47,649 bases of DNA from Lentisphaerota bacterium (GTDB lineage: Bacteria; Verrucomicrobiota; Kiritimatiellia; UBA8416; JABMPJ01), in NCBI GenBank assembly GCA_013203785.1, contig JABMPJ010000096.1, forward strand, positions 1-47,649, written 5' to 3'. Below are positions 40,623 through 47,649 of this stretch, piece after piece. Numbering within the stretch: position 1 is the stretch's first letter; every line of letters begins with the position of its first letter. The position numbers and the translations under genes were made by a program. A model generated the notes under the pieces. That model worked only from the letters and a program-made list of their open reading frames with translations, had not been told where the DNA came from and searched no databases.

Positions 40623-42440
40623 ATGGCACAGAGCAAGCAGATTGTCTACGATGAGAGCAAGATCAAAACGCTCTCCTCGCTCGAGCATATCCGCCTGCGC
40701 ACCGGTATGTATATCGGGCGCACCGGCGATGGAAGTGATTACAATGACGGGATTTACATCCTGGTCAAAGAGGTCCTGGATAACGCCATCGACGAGTTCA
40801 TCATGGGCCACGGCAAGCGCGTCGATATCACCATCCAGGATGACACCGTCACGGTGCGCGACTTCGGCCGCGGCATTCCGCTGGGCAAGGTGGTCGAATG
40901 CGTCTCGCGCATCAACACGGGTGCCAAATACAACGACGACGTCTTCCAGTTCAGCGTCGGACTGAACGGCGTCGGCACCAAGGCCGTCAACGCACTTTCG
41001 ACCCACTTCGCGGTCCGTAGCTACCGCGACGGCAAGGGCGCCGAGGCCCATTTCGAGCGTGGCGCACTGATCGACCAGAAAAAGCTCCGCTCCGTGTCAG
41101 AGGCCGACGGCACCTTTGTCGAGTTCACCCCCGATCCGGAGATCTTTGGCCGCTACAGCTTCGACACCGAGCACCTGCGTCGTCGCCTGATGCTATACGC
41201 CTACCTCAATCCCGAGCTGAAGATACTACTCAACGGCGAGGAGTTCTTCTCCCAGGACGGCCTGCTCGACCTGATCCGGGATGAGTGCCAGTTTGAAAAG
41301 CTCTACACCCCCTTCCATTTTCGGGAGAAGACCTTCGAGATCGCCTTCACCCACACCAACCGCTTCAGCGAGCAGTACTACTCCTTCGTCAACGGTCAGT
41401 TCACCACCGACGGCGGCACGCACCTGAGTGCCTTCCGCGAGGGCCTCCTCAAAGGAATTAACGACTTCGCCAAGAAGCGTTTCGACGGCGAAGACGTCCG
41501 CGAAGGGCTGGTCGCGGCCGTCGCGATCCGCATCAAAGAGCCGATCTTCGAATCGCAGACCAAGAACAAGCTGGGCAACACAGAGATCCGGTCCGAGCTG
41601 GTCGCTCAGGCGCGCCAGGTGGTGGAAGACCTCCTCCACCGCGATCCCCAAAAGGCCGAGAAGCTACTCACCAAGATCGATGAAACCAGCAAGTTGCGCA
41701 AAGAGCTGCAGGCCGTCAAAAAAGTGGCGAGAGAGCGCTCACGCGCCGTCTCGATCCATGTGCCCCAGCTCAAAGACTGCAAGCACCACCTCAACATCAA
41801 GCGCACCAAGGGGCTCGACTCCATGGTCTTCATAACCGAGGGGCAATCGGCCGCCGGTTCCGTGATCAGCTGCCGCGATGCCAAGACACAGGCGATTTTC
41901 ACGCTAAAGGGCAAACCGCTCAACGTCTGCTCGCTCAAGCGGGATGCCCTCTACAAAAATATAGAGCTCTACAACCTCATGCGTAGCCTCGATATCGAGG
42001 AGTCGGTCGAAAAACTACGGTTCCAGAAGGTCATCCTCGCTACCGATGCCGATGTGGATGGTCTCCATATCCGCAACCTGATGATCACCTTCTTCCTGCG
42101 CTTCTTTCCCGCCCTGATCGAGGCCGGCCATCTCTGGATTCTTGAGACCCCCCTCTTCCGTGTCCGCAACAAGAAAGAGACCCATTACTGCTATTCGGAA
42201 GCCGAGCGCGACAAGGCCATGACTAAGCTGGGCCGCGCATGCGAGGTCACTCGCTTCAAGGGGCTGGGTGAAATCTCCCCAGGGGAGTTTAAACAGTTCA
42301 TCGGACCCAACATGCGCACCACCGTTGTCAGCACGCGCGGCGAGACCGGCGTGCCCGAGGTGGTGGAGTTCTACATGGGCAAGAACACCAGCCAGCGCCG
42401 ACAATACATCATGGATAATCTGATTTCAGACGTCGCATAG
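40623..42440 (+). CDS. parE: DNA topoisomerase IV subunit B
   Basis: A 605-residue ATPase subunit of a type IIA topoisomerase. The GHKL ATP site shows KEVLDNAIDEF, RDFGRGIP and VGLNGVGTKAVNAL. The transducer part has TDGGTHLSAF. The Toprim domain has catalytic E406 in FITEGQSAAG and the metal triad D475/D477/D479 in ATDADVDG. It ends LISDVA without the insert of proteobacterial GyrB. Nine bases separate it from parC. The close B-A pairing and the overall likeness to Bacteroidota-type ParE favour topoisomerase IV over gyrase. Confidence 0.92.
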   Translation: MAQSKQIVYDESKIKTLSSLEHIRLRTGMYIGRTGDGSDYNDGIYILVKEVLDNAIDEFIMGHGKRVDITIQDDTVTVRDFGRGIPLGKVVECVSRINTGAKYNDDVFQFSVGLNGVGTKAVNALSTHFAVRSYRDGKGAEAHFERGALIDQKKLRSVSEADGTFVEFTPDPEIFGRYSFDTEHLRRRLMLYAYLNPELKILLNGEEFFSQDGLLDLIRDECQFEKLYTPFHFREKTFEIAFTHTNRFSEQYYSFVNGQFTTDGGTHLSAFREGLLKGINDFAKKRFDGEDVREGLVAAVAIRIKEPIFESQTKNKLGNTEIRSELVAQARQVVEDLLHRDPQKAEKLLTKIDETSKLRKELQAVKKVARERSRAVSIHVPQLKDCKHHLNIKRTKGLDSMVFITEGQSAAGSVISCRDAKTQAIFTLKGKPLNVCSLKRDALYKNIELYNLMRSLDIEESVEKLRFQKVILATDADVDGLHIRNLMITFFLRFFPALIEAGHLWILETPLFRVRNKKETHYCYSEAERDKAMTKLGRACEVTRFKGLGEISPGEFKQFIGPNMRTTVVSTRGETGVPEVVEFYMGKNTSQRRQYIMDNLISDVA

Positions 42441-42449
42441 GACCCCGGT

Positions 42450-44546
42450 ATGGCTGAACCCAAAAAGAAAAAAGGCAACAAGCCATCCGCCTCGAAGCCT
42501 GCGAGAGAGAACGACCTCTTCGCGGGCGACGACGTCGCGGATGAACTGGACAGCGAGGAAGTCGTCGAAACAAACGGGGACGCCCCCTCACTCACAACCC
42601 ACCCGCACGCCTCCGGCCCGCTCGGCCGGATGATGGACGACAACTTCCTGCAGTACGCCTCCTACGTTATCTGCGAGCGCGCCATCCCCAGCTTGGTCGA
42701 CGGCTTCAAACCGGTCCAGCGCCGCATCATGCACGCCCTCTTCGAGAAAGACGACGGACGCTTTATCAAGGTCGCCAATGTGGTCGGCCACACTATGCAG
42801 TATCACCCCCACGGCGACGCCTCGATTGGCGATGCCCTCGTCACGCTGACCAACAAGGGCTATCTGATTGAGGGACAGGGCAACTTCGGCAACATCTTCA
42901 CCGGCAACGCCGCCGCCGCGCCGCGTTACATCGAGTGCCGCCTCACCGAGCTGGCGCGCCGCGAGGTCTTCAACAAGGATTTGACCGAGTTCATCCCCAG
43001 CTACGACGGACGCAACAAGGAGCCCGTTGTCCTGCCGACCAAGCTGCCCCTGCTGCTCATGCTCGGTGCCGAGGGCATCGCAGTGGGGCTTTCCACGCGC
43101 ATCCTCCCCCACAACTTCGTGGAGCTGATCGAAGCCCAGATCTGCATCATGCAGAAAAAGCCCTTCGAGGTCTTTCCCGACTTCCCGCAGGGCGGCCTGA
43201 TGGATACGCGCGGCATGGTCGATGGCAATGGCAGCGCACGCGTGCGCGCCTGCATCGACACCAAACGAGCTGGCGCCCTCGTCATCAACGAGCTCCCCGC
43301 CGCCACCACGACGGAATCCTTGATTACCGGCATTGAAGAGGCGATCCGCAAACACAACCTGCCGATCAAGTCGATCAGCGACTTCACCGCCGAAACGGTC
43401 GAGATTGAACTGACCCTCAACGCTGGCGCGGATCCTGCCGCTACGGTCAAAGCCCTCTACGCCTATACCGGCTGCGAAACCACGGTCAGCAGCCACATCG
43501 TCGTGATTCACAAGGGCCACCCCGTCGAGATGACCGTTCCCGACATCCTGCGCGAGAATACACGCCAGCTGGAAGAGACCCTCCAGTTGGAGCTCATGCA
43601 TCGCCGCGATCAGCTCGGCGAAGAGATCAATGCCAAAACCCTCGTCGAGATCTTCGTCGAAGAGCGGATCTACAAGCGCATCGAAGAGTGTAAAACCGCC
43701 GAAGCCGTGCGCCAAGCCGTGTTGGAGGGCTTTGAGCCTTTTAAGAAACGGCTGCGACGCCCCATCACCGATGAAGATGTCGAGATGCTGCTGGGCATCC
43801 GTATCCGCCGTATCTCCCGCTTCGATCTCGAGAAGAACCACAGAGATATAGAGAAGCTGCTCGAAGAACTCGCCACGGTCGAAAAGAACCTGGCCAGCTT
43901 ACGCCGCTACGTCATCAGCTATCTGCGCGGCCTCCTGAAAACCTACGGAAAGGACTACCCGCGCCACACCAAAATTACCAGCTTCGATCAGGTTAAGATC
44001 AAAGAGCTCGCGGCCGGAGAGTTCGATATCGCCTACGATCGCGAAAGCGGCTATCTCGGCTACCAGACCGAGGGTGAGGCGCTCCTGGCCTGCTCACGCT
44101 ACGACAAACTCTTGCTGGTATGGAGCGACGGGCGCTACAAGGTCATCAAGCCGCCGGAGAAACTCTTCGTCGACAAGGATATGATCTACTGCGCCGTAGC
44201 CGATCGTGACCACGTCTTTACCATGGCCTACAAACACGACCTCTTCGTCTTCCTCAAGCGCTTTACCTTCGGCGGCTCCATCACCGACCGCGACTACCGC
44301 TGCGCGGCCGATCCCGCCACCGTCCTGCTCTTCGAGGAAGGCACCCCGAAAGATATCTTCGTTAAGTACAAGCCCTCCAAACGCCAGCGCATCCATCAGC
44401 AGCATTTCAACCCGGAAGATGTCGCCGTCAAGGGAGTCAAGGCCATGGGCAATCACATGACCGGCAAAGCCATCTCCAAGATCGCCACCACCCAACCGCG
44501 CTGGTGGAAAGAGGACGAAGCCTCACCACGCGGTCGCTTCTCCTAG
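42450..44546 (+). CDS. parC: DNA topoisomerase IV subunit A
   Basis: A 698-residue DNA-cleaving subunit. A charged N-terminal extension of about 55 residues precedes the winged-helix core, with RAIPSLVDGFKPVQRRIMHAL, HPHGDASIGDALV and the DNA-attaching Y160 in AAPRYIECRLT. A coiled coil (about residues 430-500) is followed by a short C-terminal beta region ending GVKAMGNHMTGKAI. No gyrase box (QRRGGKG) is present, which supports topoisomerase IV and chromosome decatenation. The chain is shorter than most ParC proteins (about 740-870) because the C-terminal domain is reduced. Confidence 0.9.
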   Translation: MAEPKKKKGNKPSASKPARENDLFAGDDVADELDSEEVVETNGDAPSLTTHPHASGPLGRMMDDNFLQYASYVICERAIPSLVDGFKPVQRRIMHALFEKDDGRFIKVANVVGHTMQYHPHGDASIGDALVTLTNKGYLIEGQGNFGNIFTGNAAAAPRYIECRLTELARREVFNKDLTEFIPSYDGRNKEPVVLPTKLPLLLMLGAEGIAVGLSTRILPHNFVELIEAQICIMQKKPFEVFPDFPQGGLMDTRGMVDGNGSARVRACIDTKRAGALVINELPAATTTESLITGIEEAIRKHNLPIKSISDFTAETVEIELTLNAGADPAATVKALYAYTGCETTVSSHIVVIHKGHPVEMTVPDILRENTRQLEETLQLELMHRRDQLGEEINAKTLVEIFVEERIYKRIEECKTAEAVRQAVLEGFEPFKKRLRRPITDEDVEMLLGIRIRRISRFDLEKNHRDIEKLLEELATVEKNLASLRRYVISYLRGLLKTYGKDYPRHTKITSFDQVKIKELAAGEFDIAYDRESGYLGYQTEGEALLACSRYDKLLLVWSDGRYKVIKPPEKLFVDKDMIYCAVADRDHVFTMAYKHDLFVFLKRFTFGGSITDRDYRCAADPATVLLFEEGTPKDIFVKYKPSKRQRIHQQHFNPEDVAVKGVKAMGNHMTGKAISKIATTQPRWWKEDEASPRGRFS

Positions 44547-44548
44547 CG

Positions 44549-44662
44549 CTAAACGGCAGGTTGAGAAGTGTTGTAGAAGGCCTCGATATATCTGAATACG
44601 TCGCGCGAGTCATGCTCCTGCTGTTGCGGCTTCCGGGGCCTCAGCCCTTTGGGAACAACGTT
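44549..44662 (-). pseudogene. Remnant of an IS3-type transposase C-terminus
   Basis: On the minus strand the bases between the two flanking genes read through a 37-codon frame containing HDSRDVFRYIEAFYN and then a stop. D-V-F-x-Y-I-E-x-F-Y-N is the typical end of IS3-family OrfB integrases, just before the usual R-x-H-S-x-L-G-Y, which is missing here. The catalytic part is absent, so this is only a scar. The match is by eye and short. Confidence 0.5.
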
Positions 44663-44665
44663 GAG

Positions 44666-45733
44666 CTATGACCGCATCTGCTCCTTCAAGACATCCAGAA
44701 TGATGGCGGGGCTCCGATCCATGTGCACGCGGGGCACATCTTCGGTGACACCCATCAGGAAAGCGCTGCGATCACCGGCTTGGTTCAGGATCTCCAGAGT
44801 TGCGCTCCGGAGGACCTCTTCAGACTGAAGGTGCACACTGGATGGGAAATTGATCCAGAGCACTTTCCCCGGCCAGGCGGCCCGTGCTTCGGCCACAGTG
44901 ACGTTACAGTCAGGGGGAGGGGTGAAGGCTTCGACCAGATCGATACGCAGGTCGCGCACCATGTCCAGTATCAGGCGATTGTTGGCGTCCAAGTGCACAC
45001 CAAGCTTTTTGCCGTGTTCGTGAAGCACGTCGGCAAAAGCATCCCACACCGGGCAGATGTAGCGCCGGACCAAGTCTGGACCCACCATCTCGGGAACAAG
45101 GTTACCGCTATAGAGAACCACATCGGCGGGCCCCTTGGCAACGACGTCGAACATCCGACTGTCGCGTCGCACCATGGCTTCGTAAAGCTCCATCAAGGCG
45201 TCTTCGTTGTCCGCCAGCTCGTAGCAGAACTGCTCCTGCCCGATCCACATGATCTGCAAATCCAGCATGGGGTCGTATCCGGTATGTCCAATGACTTTTC
45301 CCGTGACGCCGATCTTCCGTTCTTCTTCACGAAAGGCGTCGTACATGGGATCGTAGACTGTATCCTCTACGATGAACTGCGCGGCTCGATAGTCTTCGCG
45401 CCGCTTGATCAGGTATTCGGCTGGCGCCATGCCAACCAGTGCCTGGTGAAAGAGCGAGGTCAGCGTGCCGACGGGTGTTTCATAGGAGGTCCGCAAGCTG
45501 CCGTCGCGTTCCGTGATCTCCGTGACCTTCACATTCGGCAGTCGCTTACGGCACACATCCCGGCGCGCACAGATGGCCATGCCCTTCGCTTGAAGGGAGG
45601 CTGGGTCGAAATCCGGCGGAAACAGGAGGTCATAGTAGGAGAAAGGGACCCGTTCCGGGGTGCCTCCGGCCAACGCCAGTTCGATCGCTTCGCGATGATT
45701 CTCTTGCGTGGCAGTGTGTATATGCCGTGTCAT
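44666..45733 (-). CDS. Uroporphyrinogen-decarboxylase (URO-D) family protein
   Basis: A 355-residue TIM-barrel protein of the URO-D superfamily. Members outside haem synthesis often act as corrinoid or methyl-transfer proteins, and PVC genomes contain many. Visible core segments are RVPFSYYDLLFPPDF, VLYSGNLVPEMVGPDLVRRYICP, GKKLGVHLDANNRLIL, and DLVEAFTPPPDCNVTVAEAR. The N-terminal arginine motif for porphyrin binding is not convincing, so haem synthesis is unlikely. I chose ATG 45733 because GGAG lies six bases upstream; in-frame ATGs at 45745 and 45754 are alternatives. It is monocistronic by appearance. Confidence 0.82.
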   Translation of the reverse strand: MTRHIHTATQENHREAIELALAGGTPERVPFSYYDLLFPPDFDPASLQAKGMAICARRDVCRKRLPNVKVTEITERDGSLRTSYETPVGTLTSLFHQALVGMAPAEYLIKRREDYRAAQFIVEDTVYDPMYDAFREEERKIGVTGKVIGHTGYDPMLDLQIMWIGQEQFCYELADNEDALMELYEAMVRRDSRMFDVVAKGPADVVLYSGNLVPEMVGPDLVRRYICPVWDAFADVLHEHGKKLGVHLDANNRLILDMVRDLRIDLVEAFTPPPDCNVTVAEARAAWPGKVLWINFPSSVHLQSEEVLRSATLEILNQAGDRSAFLMGVTEDVPRVHMDRSPAIILDVLKEQMRS

Positions 45734-45866
45734 TCCGTGCTCCATAAAGATCATTGAGATTGCCCGATTGGGGCGAGAGTCATTCCTTTCAGTGACTGTC
45801 TACCAAAACCGGGCAGCCTCAACCACCCAAAAGCCGACTCAACTCAGCGCCGTTCTCTCCCAGCGC

Positions 45867-46565
45867 TCACGTCGTGCGAATGGTCAGGTACGTGAGCACA
45901 TCCGCCATCAGGCCGTTGATGGCCCCGTAGCGATCAATAGGCGCGCCCAGAATCTCGGCCTCAGACTGCACATAGGGCGCCACCACGAGCTCGCCCCGGC
46001 AGTTATCCACAATCGCCTGCGCCGATGCCAGCGTGGTCTCAAGGTGGAACTGCAACCCGATGGCCGAACGCCCCATCTGAAACGCCTGGTTGCGGCATGC
46101 CGCATTGCCCGCAAGATGAACAGCACCCTCGGGCAGGTCGAACGTTTCGCCATGCCAGTGAAAGACCTCCGTCGATGATGGAAACGCGAACGCATTCGCA
46201 TCCCCCCCCGTCGGCACCCCTTCCACAGGGAACCAACCGATCTCCTTGACCGCATTGGGATAGACCCGCGCCCCCAACGCACTCGCCATCAGTTGCGCTC
46301 CGAGACAAACGCCCAACACGGGCACACCAGTCCGGATCGCCTCACCCACAAACCGCTTCTCCTCGATGAGCCAGGGATAGGCACCCTCCTCGTTAACGCC
46401 CATCGGCCCACCCATCACGATCAGCAAATCAATCCCATCCAGCGCCGGCAGCGATTCGCCCGCAAACAGCCGCGTACGGGTGACCGCATAGCCCGCACCC
46501 TCAAGCCAGGGCGCCATACTCCCCAACCCCTCGAACGGGACATGCTGTATATAGTGTGCCCGCAT
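45867..46565 (-). CDS. Class I glutamine-amidotransferase-like protein (GMP-synthase-like)
   Basis: A 232-residue cytoplasmic protein with a complete amidotransferase triad region: nucleophile C87 in LGVCLGAQLMA, preceded by VMGGPMGVNEE, and the His-x-Glu element in GLQFHLETT. It matches the stand-alone GMP-synthase-like group (YfeJ/GuaA-like) with FHWHGETFDLPEGAVHLA in the middle. Its acceptor substrate is unknown; relatives deglutamylate or hydrolyse glutamyl amides. The gene starts at ATG 46565 and is followed at 110 bases by the URO-D gene start, on the same strand. Confidence 0.88.
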   Translation of the reverse strand: MRAHYIQHVPFEGLGSMAPWLEGAGYAVTRTRLFAGESLPALDGIDLLIVMGGPMGVNEEGAYPWLIEEKRFVGEAIRTGVPVLGVCLGAQLMASALGARVYPNAVKEIGWFPVEGVPTGGDANAFAFPSSTEVFHWHGETFDLPEGAVHLAGNAACRNQAFQMGRSAIGLQFHLETTLASAQAIVDNCRGELVVAPYVQSEAEILGAPIDRYGAINGLMADVLTYLTIRTT

Positions 46566-47056
46566 GTGATCGCCTCGCTGCCGCCCCTACCTTCATCAGC
46601 CCCAACCAGAGCCTGTCACAAAAGCCCCCCCAAGGGCGAGATATACGAGCCTAGGGCTGTTTCCCTCGCTATACCTCAAATCGTTTCTGTTGGTAACACC
46701 TGTGTCGCAATTGAGCGGCTTGTGCCCATTGGCCATGACGCAGATGTACATCTGCCTTGAGTGCAGGTCTACTCCACAGCTATACTCACTCGTAGTCTGG
46801 TAATACGAAAATATGGCTCCTCCTCATTGTCTGTTGCGGTTTATGATGCGTCCAACATCACTACAATTTGATCGTGAGCGAGGGGCCTCCTTTCAATGCA
46901 CCTCGTCTTTGGCGACCTTAACACCTTTAGAATTACGAAACAGGACTTAGCGGAGTATCATCTGCCTCGAGCGTAGCGCGTGGGACGCGCACGCTCAGGC
47001 ACACGTTGGCCCGGAGATGATTTGACCACAGGGCACTAGAATGACACACTGACCAC
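46566..47056. other. Intergenic region with structured leader only
   Basis: No gene is supported in these 491 bases. The first 380 show no repeat, RNA gene or promoter that I can name. The last part holds the nested hairpin at 46957-47021. The base composition is visibly more AT-rich than the genes to the left, as is the toxin-antitoxin-like pair that follows. Confidence 0.6.
46957..47021 (+). other. Nested hairpin in the leader of the DUF4258 gene
   Basis: Three stems nest in 65 bases. The outer stem is ATCATCT (46957-46963) with AGATGAT (47015-47021). A middle stem is TGCCT (46963-46967, sharing T46963) with AGGCA (46997-47001). An inner stem is GAGCGT and GCGCGT with ACGCGC and ACGCTC, closed by a GGG loop and interrupted by one bulged A. 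There is no T-tract, so it is not a classical terminator. It ends 35 bases before the DUF4258 ATG and would lie in the mRNA leader if transcription starts upstream. Confidence 0.55.
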
Positions 47057-47338
47057 ATGTACTCTCGGATGCTGAAACGTCTTCGCGGGCTTGTTCTCGG
47101 CAGCCGTTATGTCGTCACGCTACATGCGTATGACGAAATGGCGGCAGATGATTTGACCGTGTGGGACGTGGAAAGCGTATTTCTCACGGGAGAGATACTG
47201 GAAAGACAGAAGGACGTTGAGTCATCTGAATCGAAGTATCGACTCAGAGGGTCGTCACTGGGCGGAGCACCCGTGGAAGTCGTGGGAAAACTGTCGGTGA
47301 CGGGAAAACTGGTTATCATCACGGTGTACGCACTATGA
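47057..47338 (+). CDS. DUF4258 domain protein (toxin-like)
   Basis: A 93-residue protein with the DUF4258 pattern: VVTLHAYDEMAADDLTVWDVESVFLTGEILE, then KYRLRGSSLGGAPVEVVGKL and a final hydrophobic strand LVIITVYAL. The H-A-x-x-E-M-x-x-D-x-L-T core is typical. DUF4258 proteins have a RelE/BrnT-like small alpha-beta appearance and often pair with YgiT-type zinc-finger genes, as here, with a four-base ATGA overlap. A type II toxin role is therefore plausible but untested. A strong hairpin precedes the gene. Confidence 0.82.
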   Translation: MYSRMLKRLRGLVLGSRYVVTLHAYDEMAADDLTVWDVESVFLTGEILERQKDVESSESKYRLRGSSLGGAPVEVVGKLSVTGKLVIITVYAL

Positions 47339-47574
47339 AGAGTAAGATTACATGTGACTGCTGTGGGGAAACAGGAGTGATGTTGAAGCACATTACCCGA
47401 AGTTTTGGCAAGGGTGATCAAGTGGTAGTGATTGATGGAATACCACTTCAGGTCTGTCCGCATTGCGGGGAAAGCTATTTCACAGCAGACACCCTGCAAG
47501 AGATAGAACGGCTGCGCATGCATCGTGCAGGATTGACTGCACGAAGCATGGCCCCCGTACTCTCCTACGCCTAG
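47335..47574 (+). CDS. YgiT-type (MqsA N-terminal-like) zinc-finger protein, antitoxin-like
   Basis: A 79-residue protein with two CxxC pairs, CDCC near the N-terminus and CPHCGESYF around residue 42, forming the YgiT/MqsA-type zinc-binding domain. It continues into a short helix (TADTLQEIERLRMHRAG). The helix-turn-helix half of full MqsA is missing, so it probably binds its partner but DNA binding is doubtful. It overlaps the DUF4258 gene by four bases (ATGA), indicating translational coupling and a toxin-antitoxin-like unit. Confidence 0.85.
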   Translation: MKSKITCDCCGETGVMLKHITRSFGKGDQVVVIDGIPLQVCPHCGESYFTADTLQEIERLRMHRAGLTARSMAPVLSYA

Positions 47575-47649
47575 CCAGCAGGGGCCAACATCCGAATCGC
47601 ATGCTGGAGGTGCTGGAGGGGTCACGTCTCAACATATAACATTAAAGGT

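Noticed and set aside
42588..43841. 417-codon minus-strand frame over parC
   Set aside because: It is an antisense shadow; the plus strand encodes all topoisomerase core motifs.
1..47649. tRNA, rRNA or CRISPR genes
   Set aside because: I looked in the intergenic gaps for tRNA-like T-loop and acceptor pairing and for regularly spaced repeats and found none. A covariance-model scan would be decisive.

Overview
The window looks like part of a chromosome from a Gram-negative, respiring, GC-rich bacterium. Several gene types together are typical of the PVC superphylum (Verrucomicrobiota, Kiritimatiellota, Lentisphaerota or Planctomycetota): a Gfo/Idh/MocA oxidoreductase, a uroporphyrinogen-decarboxylase-family protein, a xylose-isomerase-like TIM barrel, DUF3857/transglutaminase and DUF4412 exported proteins, and short palindromic and tandem dispersed repeats. 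This placement is an inference from gene content only; no rRNA or tRNA gene is visible.

Region by region. (1) 0.2-2.5 kb: a sugar isomerase/epimerase-like gene converging on a sodium:alanine symporter. (2) 2.8-11.5 kb: a compact respiratory operon. It holds a GltD-like FAD/[4Fe-4S] oxidoreductase, CcoS, a Rieske protein, a cytochrome b, a membrane-anchored cytochrome c with seven CxxCH motifs, CcoN, CcoO, a 47-residue membrane peptide and a SafE-like copper/cytochrome-biogenesis membrane protein. No cytochrome c1 and no CcoP are present, so the heptaheme protein is the obvious candidate to carry electrons from the bc part to the cbb3 part. (3) 11.5-17.5 kb: an accessory island between the SafE-like gene and the cbb3 copper ATPase CcoI (17.6-19.9 kb). 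It contains a leaderless-looking hypothetical gene pair, a duplicated 3' end of the SafE-like gene, a probably truncated small membrane protein, a DUF2130 protein and a quinol-type nitric oxide reductase. The reductase lies between two 197-base direct repeats, and the downstream copy is joined to an 18-codon fragment of the DUF2130 gene. (4) 20.1-20.8 kb: an S4-domain RNA-binding protein and a CoA-binding protein.

(5) 20.8-33.1 kb, minus strand: a glycogen operon. In transcription order it has a nitronate-monooxygenase-like flavoprotein, a 1411-residue fusion of a GH13 domain with an amylo-1,6-glucosidase (debranching enzyme), a stand-alone glycogen-binding domain, glucan phosphorylase, glycogen synthase and a branching enzyme of the eukaryotic-like GH13_8 type. 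This set can build, prime, shorten and debranch glycogen. (6) 33.2-39.3 kb: two small outer-membrane beta-barrel candidates, a 1262-residue exported tandem DUF3857/transglutaminase protein whose second active site lacks its cysteine, and a DUF4412 protein. (7) 39.3-40.4 kb: a Gfo/Idh/MocA oxidoreductase whose last codons lie in a heptamer tandem repeat. (8) 40.6-44.5 kb: topoisomerase IV parE-parC with a good sigma-70-type promoter. (9) 44.5-47.6 kb: an IS3-type transposase remnant, a URO-D family protein, a glutamine-amidotransferase-like protein, and a DUF4258/YgiT-type toxin-antitoxin-like pair preceded by a long nested hairpin.

The two most interesting units are the bc/heptaheme/cbb3 operon without CcoP, and the repeat-flanked nitric oxide reductase island inserted within the same locus.
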